A stretch of DNA of 64,000 nt from Stromatinia cepivora (GCA_014898415.1 RCTD01000019.1:1240001-1304000), one strand, 5' to 3'. Shown: positions 12,450 to 24,889, counted from the first letter of the stretch. Program-made: numbers and translations. The notes: a model not told the origin generated them from the sequence alone.

Positions 12450-15400
12450 ATTTGAATTCTCTTTAAAAAACGTATTATATCATTAATTTTGTTTTTGAAT
12501 AATTTATAAACAAGTCTTAAATAGTATTTAAACAATTCAATATTTTCTTTTTAAATTTGGTCTTTTTAATAATTTGATTTGAAATTATTAACTTTTTATT
12601 TATATTTATTTTATTATTTATATAAGTTTTTATTTAAATTTTGATATAATATTTAAAGAAAGATTTAATCGAATTATAATCTTTTGTTTTATTAATAATA
12701 ATATTTCTTTTTTATTTAATATAAAAATTATTCTTTTAATAATGAAATCGAAGTATTTGTATTTATTGAAACTTTTGAAATTAAAGAAAAATATCATACT
12801 TTTGAATAATAATTTAATTATTTTATAAATATTATTAATTTCATTAAAAACTTTATAAATAAAATAAAAGATTAAATTAAAGATTAAAAGTTTTATAAAA
12901 TAATTAATCTTTTTAAGATTGATTATTTTGTTAAAAACAATAATGTAATTCAATTTATCAAATAATATTGTAATAAAGTTAAAGAAGATTTCAAAAATCT
13001 TGAAAGAATTTGGATAATTGTTTAAGAAAAAGTTTTTATTTGTTTTTAATCAAAGGATATAAGTTTAAATGATATTTTAACAAAAATAAATATAGTTTAT
13101 TATATCTTTTATTTTAATCTTTAAATCTTTATTAAATTTCTAAATAGATATATAATTGAATATTTTATATAAAAAAAACGGCAAAAAAATCAAGAAATAT
13201 AATTTTGTAGATTTCTGTATTATATATAAATTCATTACAAAAATTAATATAAAGAACAAAAAAGATTGAATATTTCTTTTTTATAATTTTATATAGAGTT
13301 CTGTTCTTAGAATTTATAAACTTATTTTCGATAATTTTAGATTTCCAAAAGAATATTATAAAGGCGAAAACCCTTCTAAAGTTTAACAAATGGATAAATT
13401 TATCTATGAAATGATTATTACAGAAATTATTTCGGTATTTTTCGATAATAATAATAAAAAGGAATTTAATATTAAAGAATGATTAGAAATAATTGCTATA
13501 CTAGATACTTTTTGTATATATTGATTTTTCCATTCCTAAATGATTATATGAATTTCGGAATCTGTAATTACAAATATCAATAAATAGGAAAAAAAAGATT
13601 ATTATTTAAATTTCTCGAAAAAAGCCTTTTTTTATTTATTTATTCTAAATAGATTCATATTTCGTTATTATATAATTGATTATAATACAAAGTTTATTTT
13701 AAACGACAATAATTCAATTTCTAATAATTTTAAAACAATCTTAAATTCTTTATAGGATCTAAAAAGCTATTTTTGGGATTTAGATTATTAATTTGAAAAG
13801 GGATAATATTTTTTAATGAATAACGGATATATTGTTGATCAAGTAAAATAAAGAATTGTTGTATTGTTGAAAAAGCAAATTATTATAGATATTTTATATA
13901 TATACTATTTATATATTTTAGTAAAGCTTTTTAATTTAAAATCGAAGTATATTTCAGTTAAGGAATTATAAAACAAATTAATTATTATTATGAGGAGTTA
14001 AAAGTATATTAATGAAATAAGATTAATAAAAACATTTTATTTTTGATTTCATTTATATTAATTCTTAATTCTAAAACAATTAAAACAAATCTTTAATTTT
14101 AATCGATTCAATTTAATAAAAAGTTTTTATTCTTTTAATTTTAACGAAACTTTTAAAGATAATTTTCTTTTATTAAAATTATTAAACAAAAAATCCTTCA
14201 AGAATTAATTTATTTTATATATCCCGTCGTTTCAATATATCTTCGAATAAAAAGATAAATTCGATTTACAAAATATTTATAAAGATATTTTTATTATTTA
14301 TAAATAATATTTTTATAGAATCTTTAAAGGAAACTTATTTCCGAATTATTATTATTCGATCATTCAATTCTTTTTGAAATATAATCCTGTATTATAATAT
14401 ATCGTTATTTATATTTACAAAGATAAGGAATTCTATTTTATATTAATATTTTTATTTATATTATATTTTCCTAATTGTAATAAAAAGTTTAATTTTTGTT
14501 ATTTTTTTTGATTTTTTCTATTTAATTTTTAAGAATAAATAAGAAAAAGTTTTGAAAAGGATAATTATTATAATCGATCTTTCTAGATCAGGAGGATCGG
14601 TTAGGAGCTTTTATAAAGAATATCAAATCCTTATTCCTTATAAATTAAATAATTATAACAATTTAATTCAGGAATTCCTAAAGAAATACTCTTTTATTCA
14701 TCAATTATAATATAATTTTGATTAGACAATAAAAAAAGAAGTTTTCCAGAAGATTGAACAAAAGAATCAATTTCATTAAAAGACCCTAATTAAATACGAA
14801 TCCCGAATAATTATAATTCGATCAAATACTATTTTGTAATATATCAATTCTTTTGGATTTTATAGATTAATTTTGATATTGATTTTTTATTTAATTATAA
14901 TTCTAAATGAAAAGAATATAAAGAATAATAATTCTTATCAAAACTTTCAAAGATCTCTTCAAAATCAAATTGTTTTCTTTGAATTAAACAAATTTAATAA
15001 AAAAGATTTTTATATTCTTTGATTCTTTTTTTTTAATATCAATTTTGTTTTACAAGATTATCTTTTTATAACCTTTTTGGAATATTTATTTTGAAATTCT
15101 AATATTATTAAAAAAATAATAAACAAATTATTCGAAATCAATAATAATGAATTCGAACTTTGATATAAATAATAATATAATTTTATAATAACAAATCTGA
15201 TTATTCAATTTAAAATATTCTAAAAAGAAAAAAAGCAATAAAAGGATCGATTATTATTTATAAATTATAATATGTTTTTATAATAATAAGAAATCCTTTA
15301 CAATAAGGACTTCAAAAATGATGAATTTTTTAATAAAGAGAATACTGATACATGAAAAATCATAAATCTAATTAAAAGGAAATCCTTTATTGAGAAATCT

Positions 15401-16056
15401 TAATTTATATTAAAGAAATTAATTAGAAAAGAAAAAGAAATCACAAAACAAAAACCGATTCAGAATCAATTTATAATATTATTTAAAGCTATTAATATAA
15501 TTCAACCATTAGAATCCCCTATTGAATTTTCTGGAATACAAAATATTATTTTAATCTTTAATATTAATTATAAATCAAATAAAGAATAAATAAGTTATTC
15601 TTCAACAAAAAAACCTTTTGCAAAATCTAATAATAAAAGAAAAAATCATTCTTTTAATATTAAATAAAAACTTGTAATATCAAAAATCCTTATTTGTTAT
15701 TCAAATTATATTCAAAAATTATCAAAAAGTCCTATTACAAATATAAAATCCATTATGAAATATCGAATTAAATATTCAAGAAAAATCAGAAATAAAAAGA
15801 ATAATAAAAATACTTTTCAAGAATCTGAAATTTCTATTGAATTTAATAGAAAAATAATAAAAGCTGATTTAGATCAATAAGAATCTAAAGTATATTATTT
15901 TTTTAAAACAATCTTAAAAATTATTCATTATTCTAATTTGCTGACACCCCAACCGACCCCCCCTAATCTAATTGTTTCTTGATTTTTTTTAGATTTTTAC
16001 TTTTTGTAATTATTCTAAAACCAAATAGAATATATATTCCAGGAAAAAGAAAAATA
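12450..16056. other. Long unassigned 3' region inside Gypsy-1
   Basis: About 3.6 kb separate the integrase remnant from the 3' LTR, more than a Gypsy element usually has there. It contains two open stretches on the minus strand (12,630-12,953, 107 codons; 13,165-13,389, 74 codons) composed mostly of Ile, Phe, Lys and Asn, which I do not recognise. A small C-rich island sits at about 15,945-15,965. The region could be an extra ORF, a long 3' untranslated region or another fully decayed insertion; no ends of such an insertion are visible. Confidence 0.4.
15941..15967. other. C-rich island that has escaped AT conversion
   Basis: The segment reads GCTGACACCCCAACCGACCC followed by more C, and is the only C-rich run for kilobases. 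On the minus strand it is a G-run sequence. It lies about 90 bp before the Gypsy-1 3' LTR. No function is evident. Confidence 0.5.
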
Positions 16057-16345
16057 TAAGAAAATTAGGATATCAAAATCTAATATATAATTAATTCATA
16101 ATTATATAATTATATAACTCTTTATAATTAAATATAAAAAAAATTTCTATTTCCTTTTTCTTAAAAAAATCAATTATTTTTCTATTAATCTTTTTGTACT
16201 TTATTTATATACAATCTAAATCATTATCTAAATCTACTAGTTTTACTACTTGAAACTTTTACAATATAATCTGATCAATTCCAATTCCCATTCCCCTTTG
16301 CAGCGTACTATCGGGACACACGTATCTCAACCTACCTCTTTCACA
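16057..16345 (+). repeat. Gypsy-1 3' LTR (289 bp)
   Basis: It begins TAAGAAAATTAGGATATCAA and ends ACCTCTTTCACA. It keeps the unmutated right end (CAGCGTACTATCGGGACACA) that is A/T-converted in the 5' copy. Equal length and direct orientation identify the LTR pair. Confidence 0.8.
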
Positions 16346-16820
16346 TTATTTGAAAAATAATTTTCTATTGAATTATATTCTTAATTATTGTAAATTAAAT
16401 TAAATTTTTATTATTATTATTATAATAGAATCAATAATAAAGATTTTATTGATTATATATAATAAAACAAATCTATTTTTTTTGGAATATATAGATTATT
16501 TTTAATTTTTCAAAAATAAAATATATTTTGTTTTAATTTTTTTTAATTTATGATATTTTTTATTTTAATAAATATCAAACAAATATTATTATTTAAAAAT
16601 TTTAAAGTTTTATAAATATAAAGATTATTGATATAATGAAATTTTAATTTGATATCTTAAAAGAAAAATTTAGTAAGATATAATATATATAGAATAAATA
16701 AGAATAAGGAATCTTAAAGGATTTTATAAATTATTTAATAGTTTAATATAATAAAGTTTTTTAGATATACTTCAATAAATTTATTAAAAAAAAAAAGATT
16801 TAATTAGTTTAAATAAAAAA
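16346..16820. other. AT-rich spacer between Gypsy-1 and Gypsy-2
   Basis: I see no open frame, repeat pair or motif here beyond simple A/T runs. It ends in the A-run that forms the left flank of Gypsy-2. Confidence 0.6.
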
Positions 16821-17102
16821 TGTCACGAATCGTGAACCACAGAAGGCTAATCACGTGATACTTCTTATCTCCCATATCAATTCGTGAACTGATCGTTTGT
16901 ATATATACATTACGATCTATACGATTTAATATAGTAAAATAATAACCCTAATAATACATACATACAATCTCACAATTCACGAATAGATATTTATATATAT
17001 ATATCTAATATCTCCTTACAAATCATAATTCTTCAATTATAAATTCTAAAAAACATAATTAATCCTGTTTATTTAATTTTATTATAACTCTTATATATTA
17101 TA
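16821..17102 (+). repeat. Gypsy-2 5' LTR (282 bp)
   Basis: It starts TGTCACGAATCGTGAACCAC and keeps CACGTGATAC; its right end has decayed to ATATATTATA. It pairs over its whole length with 23,533-23,814, mainly with C/T and G/A differences. Confidence 0.85.
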
Positions 17103-18641
17103 TTATCTATAATTTATTACAAACATCTAATCATCTAATCATCTAATAGCCTTCCAAATAATATTTTATTTAATAATATCTTCTTAAATGAATTTTTACA
17201 AATATTTTATTTAAAAAAAAAATTCTATTCCGATTTAATCAATAAAAATATAAATTCTTTTAAAAATATATTATTACTTTTATAATACAACAAACTCAAT
17301 CTTTTATATATTCCGAATCTTCGAAAATCTATTCTAAAAAATCCTTTCCTTCCCCTTAATTATTTCAACAATTTTTCGAAAAAAAAATAAATACAAATTT
17401 TAATAATATTATTAATAAAAGAAAAAAGATTAATAAAGAAAAAATTCCAATATATAAAACTAATACTCTTAATAATTCAATTATTCCTTTTAATTTATTA
17501 TTACAATTATAAGATCTTTATATAATAATTATAGATTTGAAAAAGAAAAATCGATAATTGAAAATTATAATGATAATAAACTTTATAATAATACAATCTC
17601 TTACTGAACTTCAAATAATATCAATATAGATATCCAAATCAATAATTATATCTAAAACTCCTTTTATTCTTTTAATTGAAAATCAAGGATCTTTACCTAA
17701 AAAAACCCAAAAATCCCAAAATCAAAGAAAAAAAACTTTGATCAAACAAACTAATTATTCAAAACCTTTTAATGATTCTCCTTTTCCTTCAAAAAGTAAT
17801 AATCTATATAATAATTAAGAATCCCTTTATTCAAAAAACTAATCTAATTAATCAAAATCATATTCCTATATTAATTACAATTTATATCGAAATATATATA
17901 TATTAAAACCTTTAAATCTTATTACTAAATTTAACAAAAGTATTAAATCTAAAACTAATTTGTAATAATTATTAATTATAAAATAATTTAAATTATATAT
18001 TATATTATTTAAGAATGAAATATAATACTATATATATATAATCAATCAAACAAAATCAAAAATACAAATATATTATTATACTCTTTATATATAAGTACTT
18101 TAATTCATTATATTCGAATTAATCAAACAAAATATAAATTATATTTAATATAACTCAATATAATAACTTCCTGGAATAATATAAAAAGTTCAAATTATTT
18201 ATTATCCAAACAAAAATCATCGATAATAAAATCTTATTTAAAGATCTCAAATAAAAGATTTCCAATTTTCTTTTATAAATAATAATAATATTTATCAAAG
18301 ATTATGAAATTATAAAAGAATTTACAAATATATTTATTAAAATGAATCAAAATAAAGTTTCATTATAAAAACAAAATCAATATTATGTAAAACAAAATAC
18401 CCTTATAATTATTTGCAAATTAATAATTATTATAAATTCTTTATAATCTTTTCGAAATTTTAACAATTCTGATTTTGGAATCTCTATATTCCCGAAATCA
18501 TTTCTATTTCAAAATACCTTTTTCAAATATACAAATTCCATTATATCCAATAATTATTCAAATTTCAAATATTTATTATCTTCTTTCTTTCCTAAAACAA
18601 TATATATATTGATATTTTATATTGATAACTTTAATAAGATT

Positions 18642-18666
18642 AAAAAAAAAAAAAAAAAAAAAAAAA
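18642..18666 (+). repeat. A25 homopolymer
   Basis: An uninterrupted run of 25 adenines lies inside the decayed gag part of Gypsy-2. It is probably an expanded A-run after RIP. It is not next to any recognisable LINE or SINE body. Confidence 0.9.
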
Positions 18667-20119
18667 GAATTCAAAGAATATCAAAATATTGAAAAGGATT
18701 TCAATCTAGAAATTATAATTGAAATTATATAAAATACCTATTTAAAAAAAAAGTATTTAAAACCAAATATTTAGATTCTATCTTTATTTTAAATATTCCT
18801 TGATCTGATGAAGCTTATAAAAAAAGAAGTATTCATTCTTCTTTATAATCTTTCAAAAAATGATTATATTTATTAATCAAAAGTATTTATTGATTTTGAA
18901 ATAAATAAATTCGTTTTTATTAATATTATATTCCTTACTTATTTATTTTCTATATTTAAACCAAGAATTATATTATTTAAAACTTCAATTAAAATCAAAG
19001 AATACAATAATATACAAAACTTTACTATTATCCATTTTATATTTTTTAATTTAATAATTATAAAGAATCCTTTATTCCTTTCCTTATCATTAAATTGAAA
19101 AATTATAATATTATTTTAAATAAATTCTAATTATTAAAAACTCAAACAAAACTTGATTACTTCAATCAATATCTCAAATAATCAAAAAAAAACCTTATAT
19201 CATCTCTTATTCAAACAATCTCCTTATCATTCAATTATTCCTTCAGAAATAAAAAATCGATTGATTAATTCAATAAAATATTAATCAACAAAATAATCAA
19301 TTCAAAGAATATTAAAATTGAAGAGATTTATAATTGACTAAATCAATTATAATTAATAATATATAATAAAAACCTTTAAATATAAATACAATATAAATCC
19401 TTATTGGAAAAAAAAAACTCCGATTCTTTTCAAATTTAATTTATTTCCTTTTTGATCAATTATATTATTATTATAGATTTATAAATATTTCTCCTATATA
19501 TCATCCAAGATCCTCGATTTATATATATTCAAATCCAATAAATTCCAATTAGAATACAAAAAAAACAAATAAATTGAATTCTTTATTATTACTTTAAAAA
19601 AACTCAATAATATAATAGACTTTTGACAAAACGAATGATATACAGAAAAAAGAATATTAACTATTTTAATCGAATTCAAAAATACAAAAGTTCAAAAGAA
19701 ATTTGATCAAATATTAATCAAAATCAATTCAGAACCTAAAATACTATTTAAATATTAATAATACTATTAAACTTTTTCCAAATATAAATCAAACATTTTA
19801 TCTTTTAATCAATCTTATAATTATAAAATCATTTTAAAAAACAAAAAAGAAAAAGCTTTAAAATACAATCCATTCTACAAAATATCCCTAAAATAATTGA
19901 AAATCGTTAAAAAATATATTATAAATAATCTCAATAAAGATTTTATTAAATTTAATTAAACTCTTTATACTATATTTATTTTATTCATTAAAAAACCTAA
20001 TAATAATTGAAAGTTTTGTATAAATTTCAGATTATTGAATTCCTTAATATATAAAGATTAATATCTCTTTCTTTTAATTAACAAAATATTTTCTTAATTT
20101 TCCAATACCAAGATTTTTA

Positions 20120-20560
20120 TTAAATTCGATATTCATCAAACTTTTTATTATATAAAAATAGATCCTATTTTGAAAAAATATATTACTTTTCGAATCCAAT
20201 ATAGATTATACAAATACAAAATTGTATTTTTTGGATTAACAAATAATTTCATAATCTATTAATATTATATAAATAATATTCTATTCAATTATTTAAATAT
20301 TTTTAATATAATATATTTCGATAATATTCTAATCTATTCTGAAAACGAAAAAAAGCATTAGATTTATATCAAACTAATTCTTGAATAATCAAAAATTATT
20401 GATTTATAAATGGATTTTAAGAAATATAAATTCAATATTATATATACCAAATATTTAAGCTTTATCATTTTTATTAAAAAAATAAAGATAGATCCTGAAA
20501 AAATTGAAGTAATTGAAAATTGAATTTTTTCGATAATAATAAAAAAGATTTAATCATTTT
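20120..20560 (+). pseudogene. Reverse transcriptase remnant of Gypsy-2
   Basis: The + strand reads FIKFDIHQTFYYIKIDP, then YITFRIQYRLYKYKIVFFGL and TNNF, the classic Ty3 RT blocks ending at 'PFGLTNAP'. The active-site box follows at about 20,314-20,350 as YFDNILIYSENEK; the second aspartate reads Asn, which one G-to-A change explains. KYKFNIIYTKYLSFII and KIDPEKIEVIENW then match the thumb region. The catalytic change plus several stops mean no activity. This is the clearest Ty3/Gypsy assignment in the window. Confidence 0.8.
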
Positions 20561-20819
20561 TTAATTTTTGTAATTTTTATTAATAATTTATTAAGGATTA
20601 TAATATAATAATGAAATTTTTTAATAAATTTATTAAAACAAATATTAAATTTGTATTTAATAAAGTATATCAAAATATATTTAATATCTTGAAGAAAAAG
20701 TTTATTTCTGTTTTATTTTTATAATATTATAATTATCGATTCTTTTATATATTCGAAACAGATATTTTCAATAAAATAATTGCTAATATATTATTATAAT
20801 AGTATAATAAAGATTGATT

Positions 20820-21190
20820 ATTTATAGTTTATTTCTTTAAAATTATAATTATTATTTAATTGAATTATAAAGTTTACAATAAAGAAATACTATTAATTAT
20901 TCGATTTTTCAATTCTTGAAAAACAGAACTCGTTGGTTTATTATATAAAATCAAGATTTATATTAATTACAAAATCCTTAAATATTTTATAATTATTAAA
21001 ACCTTTAATATTTGATAAACTTGTTGTCACGGGAAATGATTACTATATCAACCCAATTAACCATTCGTCAAGAGTGGCGTCACTTTTGGTGTGACACTTG
21101 TTGAATAAAAGTATTAATTGATTACAATTTTATTATTATATATTATCCTAAAAAAATTTTTTTTTTTACTGATATCTTAATCTATCAGAC
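20820..21190 (+). pseudogene. RNase H remnant of Gypsy-2, split by a 72-bp insertion
   Basis: Residues NYKVYNKEILLIIRFFNS correspond to the 'NY...E.ELLAI' helix of Ty3 RNase H, and KIYINYKILKYF to the 'T.DH..L.YF' strand. The reading is then broken at 21,020-21,101 by a small insertion. On the far side the same frame resumes with IKVLIDYNFIIIYYPKKI, the usual 'W...L..YDF.I.Y.PGK' ending. The insertion plus its duplicated CTTGT add 77 bp and shift the frame. Confidence 0.6.
21025..21096. mobile_element. 72-bp insertion with TGTCAC/GTGACA inverted ends and CTTGT target duplication
   Basis: A non-AT-converted island begins TGTCACGGGAAATGATTACT and ends GGCGTCACTTTTGGTGTGAC plus A. The outer six bases are perfect inverted repeats (TGTCAC and GTGACA). 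The five bases CTTGT occur directly on both sides (21,020-21,024 and 21,097-21,101), and removing one copy plus the island joins the Gypsy-2 RNase H reading on each side. TG...CA ends with a 5-bp duplication are typical of an LTR integrase product, so this may be a solo LTR of a very small element. A tiny MITE is the alternative. Its lack of RIP fits either young age or being too short for RIP. Confidence 0.7.
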
Positions 21191-21599
21191 CAATGAATTA
21201 AATTTTTACAATTATATTAAGAAAAAGAATTGTTTTTAATAGTTTATTAAAAATAATTAAATTAATATTAAAATCATAAAAAAAGCTTTACAAAAGTATT
21301 ATCTAAATAAAACAATGATTATTAATATCGATTTAAATGAAATCATTTTTCGATTCAATCTAATTAACTATATTATCGAAACAAATAAAACTATAAATAA
21401 TTTATTAATATTCAAAATATAAATTATTAAAAATTATAAATATATATTATTAAAAAATAATCTTTTATTTGATAATATCTGATATCGATAATCTTCGAAT
21501 TTATCTAATTCATAAAATTTACGATTCTATTTTTATTATTTATTTTAATATAAATAAAATCTATCTTTTATTATCTTCATAATATTATTAATTTAAAAT

Positions 21600-22300
21600 A
21601 CATAATATTGTAATTAGATATATATACAATTCTTATACTTGCAAATACAATTCCATATTATATAATTATACTCTTGATTTATTGTATCCATTTCCGATTC
21701 TTATTCGAATATAATAATATATTATTATAGATTATTATAATTTTAATAAGAATAAATATAAATATAATAATATTTTAATCATTATTGATTGATTAATAAA
21801 ACAAATTATCTTTATATTTTATTATAAATCAATCCATATTTAAATTCAAATATAATTATATCTTTATTATATATATCGATATTATAGTCCTTTTAAAATT
21901 ATAATATTGAATTACAATCCTTAATTTATATTATAATTTTAAAAAGAATTCAATCAAATCCTAAAAATTGATTTCAAACTATTCATTATTTATTATCCTC
22001 AAATCAATAATCAAATTAAGATTTATAATCAATATCTTCAATAACAATTGAAATTATTTGTTAATTATTATCAAAATAATTAATCGGAATTCCTATTTAT
22101 AATAGATTACACACAATTTATCCTTTTATATAATTCCTTAAAAGAATTTATACTTTACAAAACTCTATATAGATATATATCGAAATATATATAAAAATAA
22201 AAAAAAGATATTAATAAATCAATAAATAATATAAATATATATAATATCTATATATATACAAAATATAATAAATTAACTTTTATATAAACAAAAAAAGGTT
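21600..22300 (+). pseudogene. Integrase remnant of Gypsy-2
   Basis: Broken + strand readings show YTILILANTIPYY near 21,620, in the place of the zinc-binding 'C..C' segment, and then KSIIKLRFIINIFNNN followed by NYLLIIIKIIN near 22,010-22,080. These occupy the place of the conserved 'YHPQTDGQTER.N' to 'L..Y' part of the integrase. Stops are frequent. The assignment relies on position between RNase H and the chromo-like tail as well as on the residues. Confidence 0.45.
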
Positions 22301-22639
22301 TATTATATATTCAAATCAAAATATCGAAATCTATAAACATTTATTAATATAAGATTGATTTCGATATTGAAGATTATATATAATTCAATATAAAAAATTA
22401 TCTTACCCAAAAATTATTTAAGAAACTAGATTTTCTGATTCAAAGAAAATTCAAGATTATTGATTGATCTGGAAGTTTTTTCAAATTCGAATTCCCGATT
22501 ATAATAAAAATTCATTTTATTTTCTTTTTAAATCGATTATACAAAATATATAATAATCTTTTTCCCAATCAAATTTTCGAATCACTTTCATTTATTAATA
22601 TAATTAATAATTTGAAATAGAAAATAAAGAAAGTTTTAA

Positions 22640-22830
22640 TAATGAAGAAAGTATAAAAAACTTTATTATATAAAGTTTCATGATTTAATAGCGATATCGA
22701 TTTCATTTAATATTCTGTTTTCAATTTTAAAATGTTTCTATATCTCTTATATGATTTTCATTTGATTAATCCAATATTATTTGATTCCTTTAATCGATTA
22801 CCGAATTGAATAAGATTATAAAAAGGATAA
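22640..22830 (+). pseudogene. Chromodomain-like C-terminal tail of Gypsy-2 integrase
   Basis: The + strand reading has TLLYKVS, a stop where Trp is expected, FNSDIDFI, another stop at a Trp position, then YSVFNFK, YDFHLINP and NRLPN. Fungal Ty3/Gypsy integrases often end in a chromo-related module with this pattern of 'L.Y.V.W.G.......W.P..N' then 'FH...P..P'. The stops at Trp positions fit TGG-to-TGA/TAG/TAA change. In living elements such modules direct integration to heterochromatin; here it is a relic. Confidence 0.45.
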
Positions 22831-23149
22831 TTATAACTATATAAATAACAATTCATTTATGAAATCAAGAAAAAGAAAAATATTCTTCAATTTAATAGAT
22901 TAGATATTATAATTTCATAATGATATATATATATGATTGCAAAAGGGTTGAAAACCTATACAAATTCGAAGAAATTTGATCATATATATAGAACCTGAAC
23001 TTTATATAATAGATGAATTATTATTACTAAAACAATACAAAAGCAATATATTTAAAAATTCATATTTATTATTATTTCAGAAATTATATAAAAAAGAAAC
23101 TTGAATATAATAAAAACGAAATATAATATCATTTTTACCGATTTTGTTT

Positions 23150-23440
23150 GATTTGATTGATTTGATCAATTCATTAATCAATTTGATCAATTTGATCAAT
23201 TAAACTAATCGATTTCCAAATTGATTATATTAATCATTCATTATCATTATATTATAATTCAATCATCTCCCTTTTTCTATTGAAACTTTTTCCTTTCAAA
23301 GATTCTCTAAATCAAAAAGAATATGAATCAATATTGATTTAATTAATTGATAAACAATTTGATCAATTTGATCAATTTAATCAATTTCCAATAAATTGAC
23401 CAAATCAATCAAAATGATTAATCTAATTGATTTAGGGCTC
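23150..23440. repeat. Cluster of palindromic TTGATCAA motifs before the Gypsy-2 3' LTR
   Basis: TTGATCAA occurs at 23,162, 23,183, 23,192, 23,359 and 23,368, with many one-base variants (TTGATTAA, TTAATCAA, TTGATCAG) between them. The motif is self-complementary. The cluster lies in the 3' untranslated part of Gypsy-2. A second cluster occurs in the leader of Copia-1 (25,440-25,600). Confidence 0.6.
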
Positions 23441-23532
23441 ATAAATCTTCCCAAAATTTAGTTTCCAAAGAAATAACGATAAAACAAAGAAATAAAACAT
23501 TCAAAAACGAACTTTTCCAAAAGAAAAAAAAA

Positions 23533-23814
23533 TATTATAAATCATAAACCATAAAAAACTAATTATATAATACCTCTTATCTCCTATATCAATTTGTAAA
23601 CTGATCATCTATATATATATATTACAATTCATACAATTTAGTATAATAAAATAATAACCCTAATAATATATATATACAACCCTATAACTCATAAATAGAT
23701 ATTTATATATATATATCGAATCGCTCTTTACGAATTATAATTCTTCAATTATAGATTCTAAGGAATATAATTGACCCTTTTTATTCAGCTCTACTACGGC
23801 TTTTGTGCGTCACA
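23533..23814 (+). repeat. Gypsy-2 3' LTR (282 bp)
   Basis: Its left end is decayed (TATTATAAATCATAAACCAT) while its right end is intact (CTACTACGGCTTTTGTGCGT then CACA), the mirror image of the 5' copy. The equal length and the AAAAA flanks support the boundaries. Confidence 0.85.
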
Positions 23815-24889
23815 AAAAAAGATATTATTTTTATTTAATTATTTAATTTAATAAATATTTTTGCAAAAGAATATCAAAGATTTTTTAAATATTTATAATA
23901 ATTGTAATGATTTTAAATCTCTAAAAGATAATTGTTTTGATATTATATATAAAATTAATTATCAAATTTATAATTGTTTTTTTAAAAAAAAACTTTTTTA
24001 TATTAAAGGTTTAGAATACTATTTATAAATATTATTTATTTAATTTATTATATAATAATATATGCCAGGTTTTTGAAGATATAAAATATAAATATAATAA
24101 ATTTTTATAAATAAGTTAAAGATTTAACTTTTTTATTTATTTTAAAGAATATTATAATTTCTATTAATTTCTAAGTTTAAAAAAAGAAATTCAAAATTAA
24201 ATAATGATTATAAAGATTATATATTAAATGTTTGATCAATTTTTAATATATTTTGAATAATCAAATAATAATCTTATTCATTTTTAATTGTCTTATAAAA
24301 ATTATATTAAATTATTTAAAGATTATATTGTTTTGTTAATCGATTAATAGATTATTATTCAAATTATTATCAATATTGAAACGATTCAATATTGAAGTAT
24401 ATAAAACTTCTGTTTTTTATTATTATATTATTTATTATTATATTATTTATTATTATATTATTAAATTATTAATAAATAATAAAAGTAATTTAAAATTAAA
24501 TTTCAATTTGTATTAATTAATAATTTTGTAAAAACTTTTATTATCTTTAATTTTGTTGATAATATATTTTTAATATTTATATTTAATTTTGTATATAATA
24601 TTATAAAAAAATTTAATAATAAAGAAATTAATTTTAATTTATTGAATTTTAATATAATTTTTATAAATCTTTTTATGATTATTATTTCATTATAGAATTG
24701 GATATTCTTTATTATAATTGGATTTGTTTCTTATGTAAATAGTAGATTCCAGGATAATTATAAAATCTTATACAAATATTTTTATTATATTGATATCAAA
24801 AAGGGTTTTAGGATTATATAAATCTATGATTTTAATATTAATAAAATTCAAAAATCGGTTTAGAAAATCTTTTAGAATTTTATAATAAT
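23815..24889. other. AT-rich spacer between Gypsy-2 and Copia-1
   Basis: No gene or repeat pair can be recognised. A 15-bp tandem repeat (24,419-24,463) is the only ordered element. Numerous stops in every frame suggest further decayed repeat DNA. Confidence 0.5.
24419..24463. repeat. Short tandem repeat, 15-bp unit, three copies
   Basis: The unit TTATTATTATATTAT is repeated three times. It is an AT-only minisatellite with no visible function. Confidence 0.7.

Larger units (their letters stand above)
5813..16345 (+). mobile_element. Gypsy-1: complete but dead Ty3/Gypsy LTR retrotransposon, about 10.5 kb
   Basis: Two same-orientation direct repeats of equal length (289 bp) bound this element: 5,813-6,101 and 16,057-16,345. 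The ends combine to TG...CA with short inverted ends (TGAGAAAG and CTTTCACA). A purine-rich AGGAAAAAGAAAAATA lies just before the 3' LTR, as a polypurine tract should. Inside, + strand translations show protease-like (8,908-9,333), RNase H (about 10,250-10,800) and integrase (about 11,150-11,850) remnants in the Ty3/Gypsy order, all broken by stops. The reverse transcriptase must lie around 9,600-10,250 but is too decayed to quote. TTAT occurs at both flanks, but the local AT-richness makes a target-site duplication unsafe to claim. Confidence 0.75.
16821..23814 (+). mobile_element. Gypsy-2: complete but dead Ty3/Gypsy LTR retrotransposon, 7.0 kb
   Basis: Two same-orientation 282-bp LTRs (16,821-17,102 and 23,533-23,814) bound the element. 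The ends combine to TGTCACG...GCGTCACA. AAAAA flanks both sides (16,816-16,820 and 23,815-23,819), compatible with a 5-bp target-site duplication, although a homopolymer is weak proof. A purine tract (AAAAGAAAAAAAAA) precedes the 3' LTR. Inside, + strand remnants of RT (about 20,120-20,560), RNase H (about 20,820-21,180, interrupted), integrase (about 21,600-22,300) and a chromo-like tail (about 22,640-22,830) follow the Ty3/Gypsy order. Gag should lie in about 17,700-20,000 but is unreadable. Confidence 0.85.

Noticed and set aside
5806..16350. ATTAT/TTATT flanks as a target-site duplication of Gypsy-1
   Set aside because: Matching requires shifting the LTR ends away from TG...CA, and such words are common by chance in this AT-rich DNA.
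19494..19679. Minus-strand 61-codon frame inside Gypsy-2
   Set aside because: It runs opposite the element's coding strand, is AT-composition driven and matches nothing.
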